NCBI GenBank assembly: GCA_029204225.1
Contig: CM055099.1
Span: 64,878,958 to 64,942,957 of the forward strand
Direction: 5' to 3'
From: Diphasiastrum complanatum
Taxonomy: Eukaryota > Streptophyta > Lycopodiopsida > Lycopodiales > Lycopodiaceae
DNA: 64,000 nt
In this document: piece by piece, positions 55,566-64,000 of the stretch
How the letters are laid out: each line of letters begins with the position of its first letter
How positions within the stretch are numbered: position 1 is the stretch's first letter
Program-made: the position numbers and the translations under genes
The notes under the pieces: generated by a model
Databases searched by the model: none
What the model saw: only the letters and a program-made list of their open reading frames with translations
Told to the model about the DNA's origin: nothing

Positions 55566-57140
55566 GTATCAAATGTATTATGATAAGTGACTTTCGTGCC
55601 TTTGTACCCAGGTTGGAATGCTTAGCAGATTCTTCAAATTCATTAGTCTATTTCATGTTCCATTTTTTCTGTCTCAATGTTCATGCCAACTTAGTTGAAT
55701 TCTAAAATGTTGAAGTATGTTAAAAATCCTCATTGAATGGGTAGTCTATATGATGGATTTGCAGCCATGTCAATTGTTAGGCTACTCGTCTACAAAATTC
55801 TACACACTTTTGTTGTTGTTGTTGTTGTCTGTCGAGTGCTGCATGGTGCATTCACCACTCCGACATCATATGTGATAGGTGGATGTGTGGTGGTCAAATA
55901 AATGAGGTTTTTGATTGGTCGTCTATACAAAGTATCATCTCCCTCAGATGATTCATCGTCCCTTTGTAAAATTTTCTTCTGGTTCAATGAGGGTTGAGAT
56001 GGGTTTGCAGTCTTGCATATTAAATTGCTTCATGGTTTCTTTCACCTATTCAGCTTGAGGAATAAATTTTGTTCTCCTCGTAATTCATCAACCAAACGGT
56101 AATGTAGAAATGTGAGTAGTCATCTTAAATTTATTTACCAAGTCTTTTTGAGGATCATCAATGAAGCTCCTACGAGTACTTGTATTAAGCAAATCAACCA
56201 CATACAAGATAACCACCAAAATATCACGCTGTTGCTAAATGAATAGATTGACTCCAATGTTGTTACGTTCAAAACCATTTTTGTGAAATCTTTTGAATAA
56301 ACCATTCAGGGTAGCACTTAGGCATAATGTGCTACCACAGCAAGTGCAATCCTAATGGTGGGCATTTGAGCCACTGGAGCAAAATTCTGATTATAGTCAT
56401 TTCCTTTTTTGGTGCATAACGTTTTGCTGCTAACAACAGTTTCCTACATTTTGAGAATCAGCCTTTGCATACTTAGACGAATAGGCTTTCCAGGCAGTTT
56501 GAATTGGGCCTGCCTGGAAAGAATCCTAGAACTGCATTAAGGTTTTAGAAAAAGTTAACTTTTATTATTGATTTCAAGGAATATGTTTGGAGTTAGATCA
56601 AGCACCTGATTTTGATAGTTGCTATCTAATCTGCAAGTAATCTCATTCATCTGAAATGAGATAGATTGTCCATAGCCTGTTCCCATTTTTTCTCCTCATT
56701 GCCTCTTCGAACGTATGTACCTCCGTTGTTCCAAAAGTACTACACATTAAGTGCATTATTAGTCTCATGCCTTCGGCGCTTTGTTGTTGTTGTTGTTGTT
56801 GTTGTTAAGGTCACTGCTGCCTAGTTATTCTTATGATACCCGCTTCACTTGATTCTACTTGATCAATACTTCCATTTGCATTGAATTTGGTTTTTGTAGA
56901 CTCACAACCATTAGGATCTTTCTTTATTGCAACTGTACTGATTCCCATGTTGTGTTATCATGATAAAATCGTATTGTTCTTCTATAGCCTTCAGTTGTTG
57001 AATGTCTACATGAAGACTGTTAAGCTATACCGATGGGCGAAATATGCGAAATGAAGGCATTACAATATGCATCATAGAGTGTGATAACAATGCTTTGGAA
57101 GATAAATACTGTAATCTTCTCATTTTCTTAACACTACTTT
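55566..57140. other. Intron with decayed copia RT on the minus strand
   Basis: Between about 55985 and 56480, the minus strand encodes copia RT pieces such as NDYNQNFAPVAQMPTIRIAL and DELRGEQNLFLKLN, with many breaks. (GTT)n runs occur near 55810 and 56790. The rest is unassigned. Confidence 0.45.
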
Positions 57141-57314
57141 CAATTCTCTAAACAATATTAATCACCAATGCTTTTTCCTTACTCTCAGATACCAGCACTA
57201 AAGTATCAATCTATTGTTGAACAAGTACAATTCTCCAAACAATATTAATCACCAATACTTTTTCCTTACTCTCAGATACAAGCAATCATGTACCAGTCTA
57301 TTGTTGAACAGGTA
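57141..57314 (+). repeat. 87-bp tandem duplication containing two exon-like 36-bp segments
   Basis: Two copies begin CAATTCTC(T/C)AAACAATATT at 57141 and 57228. Each has a good acceptor (CTTACTCTCAG) and an open 36-bp segment (57189-57224, 57276-57311) followed by GT, encoding IPALKYQSIVEQ and IQAIMYQSIVEQ. The phase fits the exon ending at 55565. They could be duplicated mini-exons of the C78 gene. Confidence 0.6.
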
Positions 57315-57559
57315 CAAGGGTGGTCCTTACCCGGGGAAATCCTCTAGTGAGACTTGGCCTAGTACATAGGGTTGTCCCCTCTACAATGCCATGGGCTAGA
57401 GAAGGATGCTTCCACTGTCCAGCAGGACAAGGCAGAGTAGGCGACATATTGTTCAAAGGTCCAAGTAGAGACCGTTTGACTCCTCACATCCAGAGCATTT
57501 CACGATTTTGATCATGTCCTACTTTAGGGTTTCAGCCGAGACTTGAGGCTTGTTTTTAC

Positions 57560-57752
57560 ATCATGATATATATGTGTTCCTTTCCACTTCGTAGAGAGAT
57601 ATACAACATATCTATTTTAGATTGTTTATTTTTACTTATTTTGTTTTCTTTTACGAAGATGTTTTTTACACGCTCCTAGAGTGTCGTACACACTTGAGAT
57701 GTACATTTATTCTATCTTTTGTACCCTTGGGTACCTATAAGACATCAATAAA

Positions 57753-57830
<78 letters not shown>
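57560..57830 (+). mobile_element. LINE 3' UTR with (TC)n tail
   Basis: The TTTGTACCCTTGGGTACCT, AGACATCAATAAAG and (TC)n (57754-57830) order matches the 3' ends of LINEs A and B (GGGTACTTGACAGACATTAAT, then TC). The ORF part upstream, if any, is not recognised. Confidence 0.65.
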
Positions 57831-57832
<2 letters not shown>

Positions 57833-59176
57833 GCCAGAGAGGGGTTATATAGGCAGTTGGATTGCTTATAGGGCTTTTGTACCAATGTACTAGATGGGGT
57901 CTGGGGTGAACATTGCGAAGACCAAGGTTATGGTCTTCAACACTTCTCGAGCTTTCATGCAACGTCAGGAGCTCACTCTCGATGGACAGATCCTCAAGGT
58001 AGTGTCTTCGTATACATATTTGGGGATACTTTTTTTGGCCCTACATTTAGCATGTGACAGGTAACTACTACTCGACTTGGGAAGGGACATGCCTCCCTTG
58101 TTTAGTTAGAGCGATTTTGTTTTAGGAAGTCCATTTGGGATGCTTGGAGTAAGTGTAGACTTTTTGATACCATTGTCACCCCCACAGCCTCATACACGCA
58201 GTAGCAAGGTTACTGGCCGGTTCGAATCGGGCCGATTCGAACCGGTTCAAACTGTTTCGAACCGGCCAGGCTGGTTTAAAACAAAAAATCATTTGAACCC
58301 AAAAGAAAAAAAATATTCAAAAGGTTTTTTGGCTTTTTTTGAGGGTTTTTTTTGTCCCGGTTCGAATCGGATTTCGGTTTGAACGGGCTCCGAATGGTTC
58401 GAGGTTCGAACCGCGATTTGTGCAACTATGTGCAGCAGAGACATGATGTAGCAGTCTTTCCTCCTCACACTGGGCCAGTATCTCAAGATTACAAATCACC
58501 ATGTTAGCTCGTATGATTCGTGCTAAGCCCTCCATTCGAGATCCTCCTTGCCGAGTTTGATGTTCCACCCATACAATTAGATGTAGCTTTCTAGCTCATT
58601 TCATATATTAAGAGAGTCCAGGCACTTCTAGATGCAGATGGGAGATACACACATATAGCTCTTACCTCATCACAATATCTTCATGATCAGGGCTACAAGC
58701 TCAGGCATCCCACCTCCTCCTTGAGTCATTTGGTATCTCCATTACAGAGCTTCCCTTGGGTACTCACTAGTATATCAGACGCTTCATATATCGAGCATAT
58801 CTCAGCCGTACATGGAGGCGGCAGCTAGGGGTTAAGCTTGATTATTACCAGACTCATTTCATTGAGCTAGATATAGTGGGGTTCCCAGTTTTGCCACACT
58901 ATTTGGATTTACATTGGGACAGCTCCACGTATCATCACAATAGTTGGCTATTGAGATCGAGAGATTTCATGGTATTTCGAGAGAGGAGCGGATTTGCCAG
59001 TTATTCTCTTTGGGTGAGGTGGAGTCTGAGGAGCACTTACACTGTTTTCATTACTGTTTTGGAGACGTTTCATATGCTCTCATTGTTACTACATACTTGA
59101 CATGTACATTACCAGTCTTATATGTCTTTTGGCATGGAAAAGACATTTATAAAGCTTTCTTTCTTTCTCTCTCTCC
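57831..59176 (+). mobile_element. LINE copy D, 5' truncated, with inserted MITE
   Basis: It starts at the last base of the preceding (TC)n. It encodes RT-end motifs (GVNIAKTKVMVFNTSR, VVSSYTYLGILF near 57990-58030), then TTRLGKGHASLV, and after a MITE the LSHHVSS/IRAKP region, SFGISITELPLGT and CQLFSLGEVESEEHLHC (RT zinc-binding-like, near 58995). It ends with AAGACATTTATAAAG and a (CTTT)(CT)n tail at 59155-59176. Multiple frame breaks. Confidence 0.7.
58198..58434. mobile_element. MITE with GGTTCGAATCGG words, inside LINE D
   Basis: LINE C shows the uninterrupted sequence (CCTTGATATGCAGCAGAG). Here the LINE is split by about 240 bp starting AGTAGCAAGGTTAC and ending GTGCAACTATG, carrying GGTTCGAATCGGGCCGATTC-type palindromes on both sides of an A/T-rich centre. 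A degenerate 8-bp duplication (ACACGCAG/ATGTGCAG) is possible. Confidence 0.7.
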
Positions 59177-60454
59177 AGGCTCTCTTCTAGAAGGGGAGTT
59201 AATACATGCAGCCAGCCTCTCTCTTCCTTTATCTCATGCTGCAGATCCAGCATAAATATAAGTGCCATCTTGTCGTTTTGAGGTGGTCTTCTTCTTCTGG
59301 TAGGGAGCTCTATGCTGAGAGAATAGATGGTTAATTGAATAAAATTCTGCTAGCACAACTGAGAATTGCTCGGTTGATCCGAAGCTTCATGTATTTCCAT
59401 TTCTTGTAATCAAGTCCCAAATTTGGGGAGGGTGCCTACTCCGTTCTCAATGTTGTGTTTTTCTTTTGTTTCATGTTGCCAAAACTTTATGCATGTCACT
59501 GAATGTTAATGCATGTGCATTTGCATATTAATTTCCATTTGCATGTTGTTGTAATCTACCTATGATATTGAATAGTCGCTTGCATGTCGATTGAATCACA
59601 TTAATAACTAATTTCCTAGCTAGATCTATTACAAATATGTGCATGACAAATATATAGACCAAGATTGGAAGTGGAGTCATTAATATATGTCATGACTATG
59701 GTGACACGGAATTTGCAACAACGGAAGGGGAGGGGAACTACAATATTGGTGATAGATGACATTATTTTGATGCTCTTGTAGGAGTTGATGCCATTTCTTA
59801 GAATTTGGGAAACTTGGAATGATCGACATCATAGGTTAATTTTTGCCTCTTGTAAAGAATTTTGTACATATGGCCCTTTGGTGGTTCTTGTAATTTACCA
59901 CCAAGTTTTACGAAAATTCTATAAAATATTTTCTGAAAAAATTTCATGTCATTGACTCTCTCATGGTCCAATCAACTTTGTCTCACCATGTTAGAGTTCG
60001 AACCATACTCTCACATGAAGTTTCCTTTCTTTGGGTCTTTTTAGGATCGAGGGCTTTTTGGTTAGTTTCGTAAAAGACTTTCGGTGTGAGAGGGAGTCAA
60101 GTAGTGTTACTTCAAGAAGTCGTGGGCACTTGATCGCATGCTATTGTTAGTGATCTTTTGAGTGTAACATGCGGAGCTATTTAGGTAGCTCACCGCTTTA
60201 CAACAGCCTTGTTAAACAAACACGGTGGACAATAAGACCAATAGCCTTCAGGAGGGCCTGGTCTTAAAACACTTGCCTGACTTCTTAAAATATAATCTTT
60301 GCTCTCCTACTTTGAGCACTTTAGAGGTTTGCTCTTCCAACCGTTTACCCCTTTGTTTTGCTACTTGAAACGATATAAATCATAGAGAAAGGTTTAACTT
60401 TCTGTCTAGATCTAATTTGAATAAACTTCATAATTTTGGAGAAGGCCCTATTAA
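59177..60454. other. Non-coding; possible upstream remains of the GIY-YIG element
   Basis: No domain could be recognised. The part from about 59960 has broken frames that might belong to the element encoding the GIY-YIG remnant at 60455. No boundary seen. Confidence 0.3.
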
Positions 60455-60790
60455 ATGGTCTATTTTAAGTCTTTGCTTGTTGGTATTCATTGTACGAATA
60501 ACCATATCGGAATTTTGAATCGCCTTACATGTCTTAGAGAAAAACATGTGCATACTTCTATGTCTCTTAGCCCAATCCATGCCACCCAAGTGATCTATAT
60601 CATTTATAACATACGAAGTAGTAGTATGGTATATGTTGGCCAAACTTATCAATCTGCTTTTGTACGTTTTCAAGAACATGTTCGAGAAGCTAGAAGAGTG
60701 CATAACTCTAAGTTCTTAAAGAAGAGTTAAAACCTTTGTGTACTGCTTTAGCCAAGTGTGGTTTTGAGTCTTTTAGGGTCTTTTCCATTG
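60455..60790 (+). pseudogene. GIY-YIG nuclease-like remnant
   Basis: The frame to 60730 contains VIYIIYNIRSSSMVYVGQTY followed by QSAFVRFQEHVREARRVHNS. This fits the GIY-YIG pattern: a Y-IIY strand, a VYVGQT strand, an Arg on the next helix (VRFQEH), and a later Glu. After TAA at 60728-60730 a second piece reads LCTALAKCGFESFRVFSIEQ, typical of the end of this fold. The domain occurs in Penelope-like retroelements and homing endonucleases. No RT was found nearby, so the parent element is uncertain. Confidence 0.5.
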
Positions 60791-60794
60791 AGCA

Positions 60795-60960
60795 AGATTA
60801 CATGCCGATTCGAATCGGCCGGCCAATTCATTACGGTTCTTTCTGGTTCGAACCGGCAGGCCAGGTTCGAATTGGAAAACGGTTCGAACCTCTCTTTGTT
60901 ATTTTTAACTTTTTTTTTGCTTTGGGATGTTAACTGTTTTATAATGGGCCTTGGGGGACT
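60795..60960. mobile_element. Partial MITE with GGTTCGAACCGG words
   Basis: The left part (GAGCAAGATTACATGCCG) resembles the left end of the 58.2-kb MITE (GTAGCAAGGTTACTGGCCG). GATTCGAATCGGCCGGCC and GGTTCGAACCGGCAGGCC palindromes follow. The right end is not defined. Confidence 0.5.
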
Positions 60961-61647
60961 CAATTTGTGGAGACTCAGAGTGGAGACAATGTTTGAGAAG
61001 GCTGAAGTCAGAAGATGAGTACATTGTACAAGGATCTGCTTGCTAAGGAGACTGTGGAGTTAGGGTTTAGGAGTATAATTGAGGTGATATGGTAGCTAGG
61101 TAGGTTCTGAATCATCTGACAATTGGAACTTGGAGCAATGCTTCTGCTACATTACCTACTGTCAGTGCTTAAGATTGTAATTTTGTGTCAAACTTATTTG
61201 CAGTGTGGAGAAAAGAATAAACAAGAAGTTTATAACTTATGCTAATGTTTGAGAAGGCTGAAGATGAGCATTGAGTACAACTATTTGAAGGATCTGCTTG
61301 CTAAGAGGACTGAGGAGTACGATCATTCATCATTCATGATTCAACATTGTTTCTCATGCAGAAGAAAGAAGTGACGTATATAAAACCTACACTAATGTGT
61401 CTAAATGTTTCAATAGAGGAAGCCAAAATAATCCAGATTCTACATAGTACACTACAATCCAACATTTGCATATGAAGTTCCAAGTAATGTCTGATAGACC
61501 AGCAAATGCTTTTGTAAAATCCATGTGTTTGATAGGCTATAGCAATGAAACACACCCATCTTGTATTAATCAATACAGTGATACATTGGACCTGAAATTT
61601 TGTTGGTTTAGAAACAATTGTGATAAGCGGCAAGCCACAGACTCTGG
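60961..61647. other. Non-coding, with a diverged direct repeat
   Basis: GTTTGAGAAGGCTGAAG, then GGATCTGCTTGCTAAG-type sequence, occur at about 60988-61060 and again at 61245-61315, a 255-bp period. No ORF recognised. Confidence 0.4.
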
Positions 61648-62303
61648 GTTAGATGAAGTTACTAGTTCTACTAGCACTCACACAAAACCAAGCATAGAGA
61701 GAATTCAGATCATAGGAGAATTGAGCAATGCTCTAGCATATTGGAATGATTGTGGTGGGGTGCCAACCTACTTAAATAGTTTCTCTAATGAATGAGAAAA
61801 GCTAAGAGCCTAATGCAAATAGCAAAATAGCAAAAGCTAATTATTGATAATACTACCTATATTCCTGATAATACTGATAATTCCTGACACTGTCGCATTT
61901 TTCGCATTTTTGCGAAAAAGGAGACACTGTCCCTAAAATGCCTTGGAAAGGTTTAGACCTTTAGAAAAAAAGGGACACTTACCCTTAGAAAAATGACGTT
62001 TGCCTTAGAATTGATTTTTACCCTACAGTCGGCTTTTTCGCCCTTCGAAAAAAAACGATACCTTCCCTTAGAAAAGGGACATTGTCCTACTGTAGCGTTT
62101 TTCGCCTCCTTAGAAATAAGGGCACCGCCATTCTGTCGCGTTTTTCGCCTTTCTGGAAAAAGCGACACCGTCTTTAAGGCACCCATCTACATACATAAGC
62201 AATAAAAAATGAATTTACTATAAATAGTAATGGCCCCTATAATAGCACGCAGGCATGGCCAAACTATCATTAAGGGGTATCAAATAAACATTAATTCCTA
62301 ACA
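61648..62303 (-). mobile_element. 3' LTR of copia copy 2, with MITE inside
   Basis: Plus-strand sequence from TTAGATGAAGTTACTAG to TTAATTCCTAACA is the reverse of the 13179-13596 LTR. The purine tract, seen as CCCCCCTTA, follows at 62305. About 290 bp of foreign palindromic sequence (61886-62178) interrupts it. Confidence 0.8.
61886..62178. mobile_element. MITE-like insert with TGTCGC(T)TTTTCGCC words
   Basis: The ends GACACTGTCGCATTTTTCGC and, inverted, GACGGTGTCGCTTTTTCC form imperfect terminal repeats. TCGCG-TTTTTCGCC and AGAAAAGGGACA words repeat inside. It lies within a copia LTR, proving insertion. It shares the palindromic design of the other small elements. Confidence 0.6.
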
Positions 62304-63484
62304 ACCCCCCTTAATGTTTACTATGTTATCTATTACTCCTAGAAGTTCTCTAAACTTCTGAAATTTTTCTTTGTCAAGTCCTTTGGTAAAGATATCTGCA
62401 ACTTGTTTTCCTGTAGGCTCCACTTCCCCTGTAGATGGACCCTTGGTTTCCAACAATGTAGCCATGTAAGCAAAGTTTACATCCTCATCCTTATGATGAT
62501 CCGCCTGTCGACCCTGATCTTCATGTTGCTTTTCAAGTCTAGCTGATCTCCATGCCCACGACTGGTCTCGGGTAGCGTGTCCATGCTAGGGATTAGTAGA
62601 CCAACAACCCGCAAGTTAATTGTGACTATAAGGGAATTGGGGCCCTTATGTGTATAAGGTCATAATTAATGGTTGTAGGCCTAAACTCATGATGTTGGAT
62701 TTGTATGGGTCTATCAGTGAGTCATTGGGGAACTGGATGACGTGGCCTAGATAGGCTGCAGAGGTGTCCAGTGAGGTGTCACAGTGCACTACTAGTGGTG
62801 CATGGGCCTTGGAGGGTATAAGTATACCTATTGGGCTCTCACTAGTGTATGCTTGATTGCATGATTGGTAGCTACATGCTGCTAGAGTGATTCCTCATTT
62901 CCCTTTGAGATTGATCCATAGCTTGGGGGCTAGATCCGTTCGATCTAGGTTTGGTTGGGTTGGTTTGTCCACCATCCGTTCCCTTGTTGGTTGCTTGTAT
63001 TGGCATGTTTAGATAATATCGTGTGTGTAGGACTTTATACCTTGTGTACTGGATTCTCCCTGTTCCGTAATGACACTATCCTTAATAGTTTCATATTACC
63101 ATCTAGGCAATCTTCTAGCTTCTAATGTAGGATGCTTCCTGCCTGGTGAAGTAGGAGGTGAATAAGTATCCCATATACTTGATCTCTCCTTCCTATCTCA
63201 ACCAAAGTCACTTTAGGTTCTTGGATTGGCGTAGTTGATACATGTGTCGATTCAGGTTCTTGTAATAACTCGTCACATAATATAGGGATTCCTCCATCTT
63301 GATCCTTATCAAAATATATCTCTGTATCTTTATGAGTTGCCTCCTCATCAACGACTACATCCCTACTTATGATTATTTTCTTACCCTCCAAGTCATATAA
63401 CCTGTATTCCTTCTCTTGATTATCATAACCAAGAAATAAACACTTGGTCGCCTTAGAATCCAATTTGCTCCTGGAATCCTTAGG
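62304..63484 (-). pseudogene. Copia copy 2 pol fragment (RT/RNase H-less), minus strand
   Basis: From right to left it encodes PKDSRSKLDSKATKCLFLGY, GKKIIISRDVVVDEEATHKD, then (across an insert at 62552-63043) the pre-RT linker, FAYMATLLETKGPS, and the RNase H end. RT and RNase H are missing at the same place as in copy 1 (16943-16950). Its right end is cut by another repeat at 63485. Confidence 0.8.
62552..63043. mobile_element. Solo-LTR-like insertion in copia copy 2
   Basis: The flanking copia sequence is continuous with copy 1 across this 490-bp insert. Its left 260 bp are the inverse of 22599-22850. Contains TATAAG (62817-62822). Ends could not be set to the base, and no TG...CA pair with duplication was confirmed. 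Confidence 0.5.
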
Positions 63485-64000
63485 CATAGATGCACAGCGT
63501 TTTTGAAACGCGGTTCAGAAACGCGTTTCTGAAAATTTCAAACAGAAACGTTTTTTTTTCTATTTATTTATAAATTTTGATTTTTTTTGGGCATTGTATC
63601 AGACGAAAGCTCTAATTAAGAGCATCATTATTGTTTTATAGTTTGCCGACTGTTTCGGGTGCAGGATGGTCCAGTTCAGGTGCATTAATCCATGTTGGGT
63701 TCTGTCAAGGATAAAAATTCAAAAGTAACCTCTAGCCTGTTCGTTACGTAAGATTATAGATGGTCCCAATAAAAAATTTTGCAGCCAGAATACAGTAACT
63801 TGAACATAATTCGCATTCTTCACATTTCTTCAAATTTTCAGATTCTGTTAAATATGGAGCGTCACTTCTCAATTCTACAGGTTCTCTCGTCTTGGTACTA
63901 GTAGAGATGCTTTTCTAGACCAATCAAGCAATATAATCATTTTGTTTACTCCATAAGGGTTACTTATTTAAGAAAATCATGAGAAAAGTTCGAACTATTT
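63485..64000. mobile_element. Left end of a CATAG-type element with GAAACGCGTTTCTG words
   Basis: CATAGATGCACAGCG at 63485 interrupts the copia reading. GAAACGCGGTTCAGAAACGCG palindromic words follow, then A/T-rich sequence without features to the window end. The right end is outside or unrecognised. The rest (63620-64000) shows no gene. Confidence 0.45.

Noticed and set aside
57320-57511. ORF MVLTRGNPLVRLG.. at 57.3 kb as the end of the C78 protein
   Set aside because: No acceptor in the needed phase and no resemblance to the family's C-terminus. Likely repeat sequence before the LINE tail.

Overview
The window is eukaryotic nuclear DNA from a land plant with a large, repeat-packed genome. 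It shows plant-type Ty3/gypsy chromoviruses and Ty1/copia elements primed by initiator-Met tRNA, GT-AG introns, AT-rich spacers and one gene whose intron appears to exceed 40 kb. A gymnosperm, fern-like or other big-genome plant fits, but the species cannot be named from this sequence.

Only one cellular gene is recognisable. It is a ZUFSP/ZUP1-like peptidase of family C78, which in animals is a K63-ubiquitin deubiquitinase. A candidate 5' UTR exon ends at 10728. The first coding exon, with the N-terminal CPIC zinc-finger half, is at 11406-11516. The catalytic exons are at 53621-54720, 54821-54935 and 55470-55565. Almost everything between 11.5 and 53.6 kb is therefore read as one giant intron filled with transposons. 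The catalytic domain carries an unusual internal ZZ-type zinc finger. The 3' end of the gene was not found and may lie beyond the window.

Layout. 1-5.0 kb: a gag-bearing LTR element with no pol but with extra ORFs of unknown function. 5-9.4 kb: fragments of DNA transposon, palindromic repeat, copia and gypsy. 9.4-13.1 kb: host-like DNA with the first exons. 13.2-17.2 kb: a copia element lacking RT/RNase H. 17.2-22.1 kb: a second LTR with primer site, then a minus-strand chromovirus. 22.1-27.1 kb: copia and gypsy pieces. 27.1-30.5 kb: three LINE copies head to tail, each starting at the (CT)n tail of the one before.

31.8-51.9 kb is the most striking region. Five hAT-like DNA elements stand side by side, separated only by (TA)n microsatellites: E1 31833-44385, E3 44428-47088, MITE1 47113-47332, E2 47367-51638 and MITE2 51651-51903. 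Their ends read CATAG...CTATG and are loaded with palindromic GGTACC/CCGCGG words. E1 carries a BED + DUF659 + hAT-dimerisation transposase, broken by a 6.5-kb chromovirus and a second chromovirus fragment. E2 and E3 are deletion derivatives. They keep a proline-rich AT-hook C-terminal ORF and a small second gene that faces it. Further small palindromic elements lie at 52.0-52.7, 58.2, 60.8, 61.9 and 63.5 kb. The right end holds the C78 exons, a fourth LINE, a GIY-YIG nuclease remnant and a second copy of the RT-less copia.

No tRNA, rRNA or CRISPR array was seen. Nearly all transposon genes are broken. All calls come from reading the sequence; no database search was run.
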